The notes below the pieces were generated by a model. It did not search any database and had not been told where the DNA came from. It was given only the letters and a program-made list of their open reading frames with translations. From Colius striatus (taxonomy: Eukaryota > Chordata > Aves > Coliiformes > Coliidae): a DNA stretch of 64,000 bases. The DNA lies in contig NC_084781.1 in assembly GCF_028858725.1 (NCBI RefSeq), positions 3,914,513-3,978,512 of the forward strand, given 5' to 3'. Positions 47,345 to 57,810 of the stretch are shown here, piece after piece (within the stretch, counting starts at the first letter, position 1; every line of letters begins with the position of its first letter). The translations under genes and the position numbers were made by a program.

Positions 47345-48240
47345 AAGTGTCTTGAATTTTGTCAGAGTAACTTATTAGGGAGAATTAATAAAACTTGTTA
47401 CCCTAATTGAAACAAATACTTCAATAAAAATCAAGGCTTCAGACATTAATGGAAGTGTGTGGGAGAGAGAGAACAGCACACGAGTAACTCAGCTTTCTGT
47501 CCTTTTAGGATTGGATAGCAATAACCTTCCAATGATGACAGCTAAATTAGAGAAGATGGCTTTCCATAATTTCTCCAAACAATCACTTAATGGGAGCAGT
47601 ATAATTCCACGAAATAGGTGAATGGAGTACTGATCCATTTTATGGAACCATCAATAAACTAAACCTTGCCTGCTTTTAAGAGAAAACTGAAAAAAAATCA
47701 AAAGGAAGGGGGGAAAAAAAAGCCCACAGTGAGGGAAGGGAGAAAGAAAGAGTATTTATCTTTACACATAAAATTTGTGTGCTAGTAAAGTGCAGGCAGT
47801 GACAGGAATTTCAATTATTTAATCAAAAAGAAAATGAAAGTGGCTTTAAGTGTTGTGATTTGAGCCAGTGAAATCTAATGTGGGCTCACATTGAATATGA
47901 GGAAAATGGGAAGAAAATTAAAGCTGCTCCTACTTAAATCATGTGGTTACAAATGGTAAATTAGTTTCTCAATGTTTTCATTTAAGTGTTTAAGTGGAAG
48001 GTTTTATTCTTAATGTAGTGTTGTGACACAGAATAAAAACCTTATCTGTCTCTATAGCTTTTTTTCTTCCCCCCTCTGTGCTGCTGCCTTAGAAGGCAAA
48101 AGAGGAAAAAGCTGCAGCAATATTAGACTGCTTTTGTTAAAATTAGGAGGCAATATGCTTTCACCACAAGCTCATTAAGGTAATAGATGAATTATGGCTA
48201 TTAAAAATGCACTAGGCTAAATGAATTTAATGTGTGTTGG
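47345..48240. promoter_or_regulatory. Candidate conserved noncoding block 3
   Basis: A long AT-rich, repeat-poor stretch with clustered TAAT cores (CTTATTAGGGAGAATTAATAA, CCCTAATTGAAAC, ACATTAATGG, GCTAAATTAG, GGTAATAGATGAATTATGG, TGAATTTAATG). The text shows no CR1 or SINE landmarks. Function is inferred. Confidence 0.35.
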
Positions 48241-48379
48241 GAGGGAAATTGCATTTGCCAGAGGATACAAACTGGAAAATTCTCCTTTTTTTGTACTTAT
48301 TTTGAGACTCAAGTACTGATCTCAGTTGGACAGAAACACACAGACAAGCAGACACAGGAGTGTGCACACGCAGCCTCTT

Positions 48380-50150
48380 ATTTGGGACCTCGTTAGAAAG
48401 ATGCACAAGCTTCTAATGTTCTAAAACACCCCCTTAGCTTTGAGTGTGTTTTGTATGATATGTTGTTCCCCATGATTGTGCTGCTGTTTTGCTCTGCTCA
48501 AGCTTACAGCTCTTGACCTGTTGGACTTGTAGGTTTAATTCTCCACGTGTAATAACAAACAGCAAATTGATTTGTGAAGGTGTCTGTAGGCTGTTGAATG
48601 CCAAGTCTTGATCTCCCCAAAGTCAAAAGGAAACTAAAGCAGATTTTGGCAGAAAACAAATATCTGGCATAGGTGAAGCTGCTGATTACATTGCATTGAT
48701 CCTTTCTAACATTAGCTTTAAAGAGAAGACACCATTCAGTGACTGGAGAAGGAGCCTGTTATCTGCCTTAGGTCCCCACATTTCAGTGCCAGGGGATGGC
48801 TGGAAGGGGATCCCCAATTTCTTTCATCATTACAAACCATGGTAATCTTTCTGGTCAGCTGGATTTCCTTCCCCTGCTGCTGAAACTTATAATAATCCCC
48901 ACAGCATCCTCCTGTGAGATAACTGCTGAGCATTTGTTTTCACTACACCAGCCCCAAAGGGAGACCGTCGGGGTTTTGGGGGAGTGAGAGGTCAGTGAGC
49001 AAGAGCCTGTGTGGTTCCTGCAGCCTTGTGCTGCAATAATGAAGTTGCTGCTTTCTGTTCAGCCACTTCTGAAGCATTTTGGGAAAGTGTATGTTTGAGA
49101 CTGCTGATGGCCCAACTAATTTGAGTGGAATTGGCTGCTCTGTTAAAACCTGCCCACAGTAAAAGTTAAAGGGGGGTGTACGAGCCTCTGTTTTTGCAGG
49201 AAATCACATTGAAAAGTGAGGAACAGATGGAATTAAATAGAGTTTATCCTCTGAAGCATGGCAAAAATCATGCAAATATGATCTTACTAATTTGTTATGA
49301 GGAGCCCACCTGCATCAGCACTCGTTTCAGGTGACCTGGAGCATTTTAAAACTGCCATGTACAAAGAAGCCTGACAAATGTGAGAATGTGCTTTTAACAT
49401 CAGACATTTCTATTGTATTACACCATATTGCCATTTGAATACCTCATCCTTGGAAATGTACAAAATGCCATTTCCAAATGTGATTTCCAGTTTTACAGCA
49501 TTATTTGAAGATGCATTTGCGAGATGCTGACCACATTCTGCCTCTTTTTCTCTTCCACCCCCTCCCAGACCTGTCATCCACTTCTGGAGTGCTTAAAATA
49601 AAGTGCACAGATACAGAGTAAGCTGAAACAGTCAAGAAGCAATATAATACAGAAATGTTTCCAGTAAAGTGTGTTACTCAGATCTTTCTAAAGTACATTT
49701 CTCCCTTTATTCTGAAGGCCACAGCACAGGCAACTCTGACTAATGCAAGTAATGGAACCAATCTCTTCCTTTGATCATCAACAAAGGTTATCTTTTTTTG
49801 TAAACCAGGTCCAACTAGTTTTGCAATCTGTTTGGAGCAAACATGAAAGGAAAAGGTTTAATTATCTTGCAAGAAAGAGTGATTCCTTTTCTTTTAACAA
49901 AATGATCACCTAAGACAGCACCAGTTTGTGACCTGTGCAGGGTGGGAGATGTGACATTTGTGTACACCTATCTCAGCATGAGACAATTGTTTGTGTATTT
50001 AAACTAGGAGGGGAAAAAAAACCCCACTAGGCTGTTGTGTTGAGGCTTGTCCTATGTGATTTATAAAATCTACTCTCCAGTAGAGATTGAGCTTTTCACT
50101 GAAGCCTGGGTCGTATTTGCAAAAGCTTAGTGGAGAGCTTGTAAATCATC
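48380..50150. promoter_or_regulatory. AT-rich repeat-poor block, possible regulatory DNA
   Basis: No repeat or coding landmark is recognised. There are several runs with preserved-looking motif clusters, for example 49250-49510 (ATGCAAATATGATC octamer-like, TAATTTGTTATG) and 49770-49910. Whether these are conserved cannot be judged from one sequence. Confidence 0.25.
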
Positions 50151-51218
50151 ACAGATTGTCAATGGAGCTGGGTAAGATAGAAATAAGGAAGAAAGGGGAG
50201 GCTTGCCAGAGATCTAGAGATAAAGCTGCTTGTTCACCCTGTTTCTAAACACATGTTTCCATATGTTGTGATGTAGCAAACATCATTTAAAGCATTAGAA
50301 AAGTGGCATTCTTATTCCACAGCCCACAGAGGCTGGGCGGGGAAGGGGGTTGGTTCTGAGGTTGCTACAGGAGCTACTGAATGAAACTCCAGCTCATGTG
50401 ATTCAGGAGGTCAGGCTGGGTGGTCATAACGTCTTCCTCTGACCTTGGAGTGCATCACTTGTGTACTTTTTTTAAGTGTTCAAAATGAGACATTTAAAAG
50501 TTGGAAGGTAAAAAGTGGGATTGAAAACGAGTCAAAGCGTTTGCATCATTTAGATTTATATGCTCTGTTTTATACAAGTTACTCCTGATTTACACCAGCC
50601 TGAGATCAGACTTGGGGTTTAGATATGTGAGGTTTTCATGAGGAACCTGGAGCTGCAGAAAGCATGGGATGAATAATCAGAGGAAAACCACAAACAACAG
50701 CAGGAAAACAATGTGAGTAAAAGAAAGGTTGAATGGATAAGAAAGGGAAAAGGAGGATTATCCTGCCCCCAAAGGTTAAATGTGAGGATGAACCAGGTTC
50801 ATATGTCATGAAATTGAGGAAACAAGGGAGATCCTGAGTCATTATCACAAAAGGAGCAAATCAAAACATGGAGTTGTGCAGATGATTGTTACACAGCTGG
50901 AATGAAAGAGAACGAATAAGCGTTAATGTGCTAAAGGACACCAAAGCAGTGACTGTGGCACGAGAATGGATTTTTTCTGAGAGCAAAGGATTAGCTGAGA
51001 TGCCAAAGTACAGATGGTCTTGGGTGAAATAATCACCTTTGCCTCGAGGGAGTGAGCAATGCCCCTGGGCTGGTCACACGATGAGGAGGAATTGATATGT
51101 AACCAAATGAAGAGAAGATTAATTGAAAGCAGGTCCCAGGGAAACTTGTAAGCCTCCCTCCCAATTTCTGACTCACTCCAGGGAGAGAGAGAAACAAAGA
51201 GGGAAAGAGAAGAAGGAA

Positions 51219-51293
51219 CAGTACAGAAAACTCTGCTGAAGTTGAATATGAATAAGAGGTAATCAAGAAGATCTTAGGTATTAGTTAATGAGC
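51219..51293. repeat. 75-bp dispersed direct repeat, copy A
   Basis: It begins CAGTACAGAAAACTCTGCTG and ends GTTAATGAGC. It is 61/75 identical to copy B 366 bp downstream, with no gaps. It contains TAATC and TTAATGAG homeodomain-type cores. Confidence 0.85.
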
Positions 51294-51584
51294 CACTGTT
51301 TTAGGGGAAGCAGTTAGACCAAACCTGTCAATATGTTGATTTTCTATGGGTAAGTACCCTGCCTTCAGAAAGTGTTGAGGATCATCAGATAATGAGGGAA
51401 ATATTTAGCAGAGAGATCAAGTTCTGAGTTTAGGAATGAAATCCTGAACAAATATTTCTTTGTTTCTCCTTCTGCCTCTCCTTCATCTCAGCTGCAAATG
51501 GAGGTGAGTGCTAGTCCATGGGCTGCACAATGACGTCTCTTTGAGGTGACAAAGGCCAAGAGTTGGCAGAGTTCTGAGCCTTGG

Positions 51585-51659
51585 CAGTACAGAAAACCCT
51601 GCTGAAGTCGAATTAAAGCATTAGATAATTAAAAAGATCTTAAGTATTACTTAATGAGC
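51585..51659. repeat. 75-bp dispersed direct repeat, copy B
   Basis: It begins CAGTACAGAAAACCCTGCTG and ends CTTAATGAGC. It has more TAAT/ATTA cores than copy A (AGATAATTAAAAAG). The changes between copies cluster in the middle (positions 29-49 of the unit), while both ends are well kept. Confidence 0.85.
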
Positions 51660-53929
51660 TCATTAACTAGGCTGGATCACCTCTTGTTGCCATCAGCCCC
51701 AATTAGGAAGTAAACTCTGATACTTTCTTTCCTCTCAGCCCTGTTGTTTGCTCTGTCCATCCTGATGCAACCTGTGAGGCATCGTTGATTTAGGCAGAAC
51801 TTGACCTCAAAGCCCATCCACCAAGCCCTTCTCAAACTTGAGCTGGTGTCAAGACATACTAGGAGGTTGCCAACACTACAATGTTGTCTGTGGCAGCACT
51901 GAAATGCCAGGAAAAGCTTCTAGTGCAGACCTGCCTTAGTACTGAAGGGGCTTCTCATCCCTGCCTTCCTGCCACGTCAGATAAGCTGGGTTTATAAACT
52001 CTCCCACCATGAACACAGCTGCCAATTCACACAGTGAGTTTGTAGGGTGGTAGGAGGCCAGATTGGACACCAGGTGTAATGGGTTTGGGGGACCTGCAGA
52101 GAAAGGATAGACATAAGCAAAGGCAGATGGGATGTAGATGAGGAAAGGAGCTGCAGTGAAAGACAGGAGTGTTTTTCCCTCTTGCCAGCAGCACCCAGTG
52201 AGGCTCTGGGCAGAGGCACCTCAGTCCAGAGTGGGGAGTGGTTCTGCCTGAAGCATCAAGCATGGAACAGTCTCCATTAAGCCAGGCTTTGTGTTCAAAA
52301 GACCTCTCTCATGTTCTGTGTGTGGCTACTCAAACCGAGCTCTTCAGACCTTTTTTCCTGCAGCCAGGCTCCCATTCTGATCATATCAAGGCTCTCTGTT
52401 TTTAATTTAACCCTTCCTTTTGGAGTGGATTTGTCTTGAAAGGCATGAAAAGGCTGGGCTCCCAAGCTACCTTACCTCTTCAAGAACCGGGGAAAGGTAA
52501 GTGCATGTATTTTTAAATCACACCAAATTTATCCCTAAGGCAACACACTGAATAAAGCCACTGACATCAGTGTGGCTGCACTTTTCAATGACCCCCCAGG
52601 TTTGAAGTCAAATAAATGTATGTTTCCCTGAGCAAAATTTCCTCATGAAACCTTAATCTTAAGCCTGCAAGTAACAAGTAATGTTTATGTAAGCAAAGCA
52701 CTCGTGTGTTATTAAATCTTGGGAGAGGTGTGTGTATCTACACATATCTGGAGGGATACACATGCTACCAGCAGAGTTTACAAAGCTCTTTGAGCCTGTA
52801 AAAATCCTTCTGTTTTATTGAAGAAACAATAACCAAACTCCCCAGCAGTGTGGGTGTCTGGCCTCATGGACCTGTGACCCAGGAGGAGGTCTGAATTGTT
52901 TGGGATTGCAGGCTGAGATGCTACACTGTCCCTTGAGGTGTTTGAGGAAGGATGCAGGAGGACAGTGTTGAGGGGCAGTTCTGGACCCTTCCCCATGGGA
53001 AAGGAAACACACAGTGAGTAAAACAGCCAAACCTGTTGCTTCTCCCTGCCTTACACTGACCTGGTCCCTCTCATTTTCTCCCCAGATGTGTCCTTCAGCC
53101 CAGCAAGACCTCAGGTTTCTGCCAAATCTGGGGAAAAGTCATGGGACCACCTGGACAGGGGATCCCTCTCCATCAAGAGGAGGCCACAGAAGGTCTCTTT
53201 GGAAACCTGACTCACTCGGGAATTTGGCAGCAAATGGAATTGTGTGTGCAAAAATACATAGGAACATCTACTTGCATCTGGCCTGGCAGGAAAAAAAAAG
53301 GCTAATGTGTGATCTAGGTCCTCAGGGAGGGCTGAGGGTACAGCCAGGTCTGGGAGTATTTGGGGGTGCTGAGGTGAGTTCCATACTGCAGTTCCCATCC
53401 TTGTGGAGACTTGCAGAAGGTCAAAAAGGGGGAAATAGGTGAGAGGCTTGTAGGGCAAAGCAACCACCCTGCCAGCAATGCCTGCCACGGATGGGAAGCA
53501 CCTGGGAACTCATTCCTGTCACAAAAAGCCACTAGAAGTGTAAAGTTTTAAAATCCCTGGGTGTGAGGACTCCAGTTCAGAGGTCTCCCCTTCCTGGGGG
53601 TTACCTTCCTTTCAGAGAACTTTACAGACAGGAGGATTTCACCTCTGCTCCTTGCCGTTGGGTTAGCACCAGGAAGAGGCTGCAGTGCCTGAAGTGCTCA
53701 GACTGGGGCTGAGTTTTGCTGCTGTCACTGCAAGGTAACCTCATTCCCCCCTCCCCAGCTAAATAAAGAGGGAGCCCCTCCCGATGTGACTGTCAGGCAA
53801 AGAAGCTCCTGCCTGAGTCCTAAAGCTGTGACCCAATCCTGTTGAAGTAACAAGTCTTTAATCTTGCAGATCTGCTTTAAATACCTGTATTTCTGTCCCC
53901 CGGTGATGAGTAAAACCCCAGCTCTCCCG

Positions 53930-54090
53930 GAGAAGCAATCTCAGCTGATGAAATGGCCAGTCAAGAGGCTTACACACCCCTGGCTCTATTAACAAGTTGG
54001 GCATTACACCCTTTTCATCACTGTTAATTCATTTGCTTACTCATTTGCTCCTCAGAGAAAGTTGTTAGCCTGTTGTATTTTTAAACCCCC
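53930..54090. promoter_or_regulatory. Candidate conserved noncoding block 4
   Basis: Repeat-free text about 1.8 kb upstream of BSX, with CTATTAACAAGTTGGGCATT, CACTGTTAATTCATTTGC and paired TCATTTGCT repeats. It resembles a developmental enhancer. Composition evidence only. Confidence 0.3.
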
Positions 54091-54649
54091 CCGGACAAAA
54101 TCCCGGCCTGATGCCGAAATGGGCGTTTCAGGAGGAGACTCTGCAACAGGTTAAATGTGGTTGGTTTATTTGTTTGTTTGTTTTTCCTGGAGGAAAAGAG
54201 GGAGTTTTGCGGAGCGGGAGAAGCAGCTCCGCGGTGGGTGAGTGCTTCTGCCTCGGTGCAGCGCTGAGCCCCATCCAGACCGTGACAGAGAGATAGATAC
54301 AGATATATATGTCGCTTAAATACGTGATGAGCCCAGTGCTGGCCGTCCGCGTGTGGGCACTACACGTGTCACACCAAACGAATCCCTGTGTACAGAGAGA
54401 AACCCGCTGCTGGGAGTTTCCTCCCGGAGTTTTGGCCAAGTGGAACAGAGGCTGGAGCCACATCTGTGCTTTAAAAGCTGCCACACGTTATAACACGGTC
54501 GTTCTCAAAGCTCTGCCCGCTGTGGGGGGAGAAGTGGCTGCCCGTGCTGTCGCCCACGCGTGATTGTGCCCAGCATCGCTGAAAAACTCGGGCGCTCCGA
54601 GTTCCAGCTTCATTAAACCCCGACGGTTGCCGTTTCTATTCTTTCAAAG

Positions 54650-55080
54650 GGTTTTTTTTTTCCTCATCTATTTACCATTTACCAGCTCATCCATATGGAA
54701 GACATGGCTTACACTTCTCTGAGAACTGTACTTTTAGGACTAATTGATTCTGGTAATTAATTTGTTCTACCTGCTGGATCAGATGGAAACGCTGTCCGTG
54801 TGCCCAAGGATTAGCACTTGCCTTCCTAACATCTTTCTTAATTATCTAATAGCATGGGTTGCGCGAATTCTGGCTCTATTAGAACACTTTTACTATTAAC
54901 GGCAGTGATTGGAATTGTGATGACAACTCGATTTCAACAAATTAGAGCTTAAAACCAGGAGATGAAGGAGAAGTGCCTTCTTTTAATTTCCCTGAGTTTA
55001 ACATCAATAATTAGAGCAATTTTCTGAGATGCGAAGCGAAATTATCTCGGCTATGATGTGGTGTATCACCCCCATTTTAG
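54650..55080. promoter_or_regulatory. BSX: Candidate BSX-proximal enhancer
   Basis: About 0.8-1.2 kb upstream of the BSX start codon. AT-rich, repeat-free, dense in TAAT cores: GGACTAATTGATTC, GGTAATTAATTTG, CTTAATTATCTAATAGC, CTATTAACGG, AATAATTAGAGC. It retains CpGs (TTGCGCGAATTC, TAACGGCAG, GCGAAGCGAAATTATCTCGG). This is the strongest enhancer-like text in the window after the block at 39.8-40.3 kb. Confidence 0.5.
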
Positions 55081-55671
55081 CAAATTGACTCCGGGGAGAT
55101 GAATGTTACAGATTAGGGAGGGGGAAGGAAAAACATAAAAGACAAACAGAGGAAAGACCAAAATAATAATCATTAAGAAGGAGTGTTAGGACAACAGTGA
55201 GCGGGGAATGGATGGGAAGAAAACCCCAATGGGGTGATAACCGGGGGCACAGGTGGGGAGACAAGTTAGGAGTGGAGTGTAGGACACGGGAGGGAAAACG
55301 AAGCCGGGTCGGATTCTCCCCCCAGCAAGTTTTGGGGTTTTTTTAAATGAAAAAAGAAGGGAGAAACCCGTGATATTTGGGGAAAACACCCCAGTGCAGT
55401 GCCACGGCTGAGGGCTGCCTCGCTGCGCGGGGGAGCTTGCGCGGGACCAGAGCGGCTCCGCACCCCCTCCGCGGCGCGGGGGTGGTTGGTTGGGGTGGCC
55501 CGGTGGGCTCGTCCTCCCCCCGCACCTCCCCGCACGCCCGCTGGCGATTGGCTCGCGGGAGAGCCCCCTTCCCCCCGCGCCTCAAAGGCGCGCATCTCCC
55601 CGCGCAGCCCGGACCCGCCCGCCTCGCATCCCCCGGCTCTTTCGGTTGATTGCTGGCTGGAGGAATATCTG

Positions 55672-55679
55672 TATTTAAA
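55672..55679 (+). promoter_or_regulatory. BSX: TATA-like element of BSX (TATTTAAA)
   Basis: TATTTAAA sits in a short AT-rich strip (TATTTAAAATAATATTTATT) between two CpG-rich parts, 159 bp before the start codon. If it is the core promoter, transcription would begin near 55700-55710. The AT strip may instead be a homeodomain autoregulatory site. Confidence 0.4.
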
Positions 55680-55837
55680 ATAATATTTATTGGTTTGCTC
55701 CGGAGTTTTGTAAAATAATTGATATTTATTTGTCATTCTCTTTAATTTATCCTCTTCGGCCCCGGGAGGTGCGGCCGGCAGCCAGCGCTCAGCCCGCCTC
55801 GCTCCTTTCCCCGCTGCCCGAGGCGGGGATAACCGAA

Positions 55838-56102
55838 ATGAACCTCAACTTCACCTCGCCCGTGCACCCCGTCTCCGCGCCCAGGCCCACCTCTTTCTTC
55901 ATCGAGGACATTCTGCTGCACAAGCCCAAGCCCTTGCGGGAGGTGCCCCCCGAGCACTTCCCCGGCTCCTTGGCCTCCCGCGTCCCCCTCTTGGACTATG
56001 GGTACCCCCTGATGCCAACTCCCACCCTCCTGGCACCTCACCCGCACCCTGCCCTGCACAAGCCGGAGCATCACCACCACCCCTACTTTCTCACCACCTC
56101 GG
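55838..56102 (+). CDS. BSX: BSX exon 1 (residues 1-88)
   Basis: It runs from the ATG to the donor TCGG|GTAAGT at 56103. It encodes the Eh1-like FFIEDILL segment (likely Groucho/TLE recruitment), the proline-rich LMPTPTLLAPHPHPALHK, and the His run before TTSG. The intron that follows (772 bp) also stays open in one frame for long stretches because it is GC-rich. Confidence 0.95.
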
Positions 56103-57439
56103 GTAAGTTCAGCCCTTGACCTGCAGGGTTCGTGGCGTCGAGGTGGGGACTCGGGTAGGGACAAGGGCCCGGACGGGACATGGTCCAGCAGAGAAAGACA
56201 AGGGCGGCGGGACAGTTTTGCGCATCCCCCATCTCTTTGCCTTTAATTTGTACTTTGTTCAAATTACTTTTATTTTTTTCACCCATAACACCTTTTTCCT
56301 TGCTTTGTCCCTTCGAACAATTATGGAGCTGTGCCGGCTCCGCTCCCCGAGGCTGGGAGAGGGTCCCCCTGCCCAGCCGGAGCCCTCGGGGATCCACACT
56401 CAGCTCTTCCCGGCCCGTTCCTTGCTCTGGAAGGAAAACCTCCCAAGTTTGTCCCTGAGCAGTGCAAGCTGCGCACTGTCACGGCCGAGGAGGACCTCTC
56501 TCCATCTGCCCGCTGTCCTCTCAGCCTTTTGCAGAGCTCTCCTCCTTTTTTCCGTGTCCATTTCGTTGTGGTTTAATTGCCAGGAAAGTGAAGGTTTCGC
56601 TGCCAGCCTCGCCCCGTCGGGCTGCCTTTGCCTTGCTGGGGAAGGTTCAGCAGAGGCGAAGCTCTTGGCGTAGCCTCGTGTTTTTAGAGTAACAAGATCC
56701 CCGAAAGTAAACACGTAACGAAATAAACTGTAATGATAATAATGGCAAGGAAGGAGCCCACTCCCGAGCCGCTGCCGCCCACCCGAGGGGCGCAGAGGAT
56801 GGAGACCCCCGGGCACCCGCGGGGCCGGCTCCCTGCCCCACCACAGCCCGGGTTTCGGCCGTGTGTCCCCTCAGGAGTGCCGGTACCAGCCCTCTTCCAG
56901 CACCACGCTCACGCCGAGCTGCCCGGGAAGCACTGCCGCCGCCGAAAAGCTCGCACCGTTTTCTCCGACTCGCAGCTCTCCGGCCTGGAGAAGAGGTTTG
57001 AGATCCAGCGCTACCTCTCCACACCCGAGCGGGTGGAACTGGCCACGGCCCTAAGCCTCTCCGAGACTCAGGTACCGGGACGGGCTCTGTCCCTTGTCCC
57101 CATCTCTTATCCCATGCTGCATCCTTCGCTTTTCATTTTTTTTCGATTATTATTAGTATTTTAATATTAGTTTTATCCTCCTGCTCTCCCCAGGTGAAAA
57201 CCTGGTTCCAGAACCGACGGATGAAGCACAAAAAGCAGCTGCGGAAAACCCAGGACGACTCCAAGCACCCTGGCGGGGAGGAGAGCCGGGAGCAGAGCTC
57301 CCCCGAGCCCGAGCTGCCCGAGGCTGCCGGCGCCGAGCCCCGCAAGGGCCCCCCCGGCCCCTTCCTCCTCCAGGACCCCGAGGACGAGGTGGACATCCTG
57401 GAGGAGGGGGACCTCTGCCCCGGCACCCACCGTCTCTAG
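55838..57439 (+). CDS. BSX: BSX, brain-specific homeobox protein
   Basis: This is a homeodomain transcription factor of hypothalamus and pineal gland. In mammals it controls NPY/AgRP neurons and feeding-related locomotion. Coding exons are 55838-56102, 56875-57071 and 57194-57439. They join in frame to 708 nt, or 235 aa, against 233 aa in human. The N-terminus MNLNFTSPVHPVS, the PTSFFIEDILLHKPKP motif (an Eh1-like repression segment), LASRVPLLDYGYPLMPTP and the His-rich HHHHPYF are diagnostic. The homeodomain spans residues 111-170 with Phe118 (position 8), Trp158 (48), Phe159 (49), Gln160 (50) and Asn161 (51), and runs into KHKKQLRK. The C-terminus is acidic (EDEVDILEEGD). The ATG at 55838 has a purine at -3. 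The frame stays open upstream to 55730 but with no ATG, so this start is preferred. Confidence 0.97.
56875..57071 (+). CDS. BSX: BSX exon 2 (residues 89-154; homeodomain helices 1-2)
   Basis: The acceptor is CCCTCAG|GA and the donor is ACTCAG|GTACCG. It encodes VPVPALF, AELPGKHCRRRKARTVFSD, and helices 1 and 2 up to SLSETQ. The intron interrupts the homeodomain between positions 44 and 45, a common place in NK-like and related homeobox genes. Confidence 0.96.
57194..57439 (+). CDS. BSX: BSX exon 3 (residues 155-235; recognition helix and tail)
   Basis: The acceptor is CCCCAG|GTG and the stop TAG is at 57437-57439. It encodes the recognition helix VKTWFQNRRMKHKKQLRK and a Glu/Pro-rich tail ending in CPGTHRL. 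The tail is more variable than the rest compared with mammals but keeps the PEDEVDI acidic motif. Confidence 0.96.
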   Translation: MKTWFQNRRMKHKKQLRKTQDDSKHPGGEESREQSSPEPELPEAAGAEPRKGPPGPFLLQDPEDEVDILEEGDLCPGTHRL

Positions 57440-57810
57440 GAGCACTGGAGCCCGGCCAGGGCTCACTTATCCCTCCGGGGCTCTTTTGCCCCGGCCCCTC
57501 AAGCCGCTCCTAACTCCCTTGCCTTGAGTAGTGCCGGAGCCTAGAGGGAAGGGGGTCACGTTTTTGGAAGGAGGTGTTAATGATGGGGAAACCTCCTCCC
57601 CGGGGCGAAAGTAGCGATGCCCGGAGCGGGCCGGGGACTCCGCGATGCCCCATTGTCCCCCCCAGCATCGAGCTTTGCCTGAGGGGGAGAGAGCAAAAGA
57701 AGGCAAAATCTCCTTTAAGTTTCCCCTTCCCTTCGAAAGATCGGACTTTTTTTTTGCCGTTACCCGAACTTTCCTCGATTTGAAAATAAAGGTATACCCA
57801 CGCCAGCATG
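57440..57810 (+). other. BSX: BSX 3' UTR with poly(A) signal
   Basis: A GC-rich 3' flank ends near the canonical AATAAA at 57785-57790. A TGTTGTGGTTACTG T/G-rich element lies about 20 bp further on. The UTR would be about 370 nt. Not confirmed by transcripts. Confidence 0.6.

Larger units (their letters stand above)
37136..55390. other. HSPA8-BSX intergenic region
   Basis: The roughly 18 kb between HSPA8 and BSX has no gene I can assemble. It holds CR1 fragments up to about 47060, then almost no recognisable repeat, with several blocks rich in TAAT/ATTA and TTAAT motifs. That pattern suits the regulatory flank of a developmental homeobox gene. Blocks are listed separately. Short open frames have no recognisable family. 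Confidence 0.65.
55390..56170. promoter_or_regulatory. BSX: CpG island and promoter region of BSX
   Basis: Dense CpG from about 55390 to 55650 and again from 55760 through exon 1, separated by an AT-rich strip (55665-55745). A CCAAT box in reverse (ATTGG, 55547-55551) lies in the first part. Confidence 0.75.

Noticed and set aside
54160-54185. TTTG tetranucleotide run
   Set aside because: A short simple repeat of only about four units, unremarkable in this AT-rich flank.
55730-55837. In-frame N-terminal extension of BSX
   Set aside because: The frame is open but begins with TTG, not ATG. The ATG at 55838 starts the conserved MNLNFTSP sequence.
56116-56673. 185-aa open frame inside BSX intron 1
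   Set aside because: It starts in the intron after a clear donor (GTAAGT) and has no homology. BSX exon 2 begins at 56875 in a different reading context.
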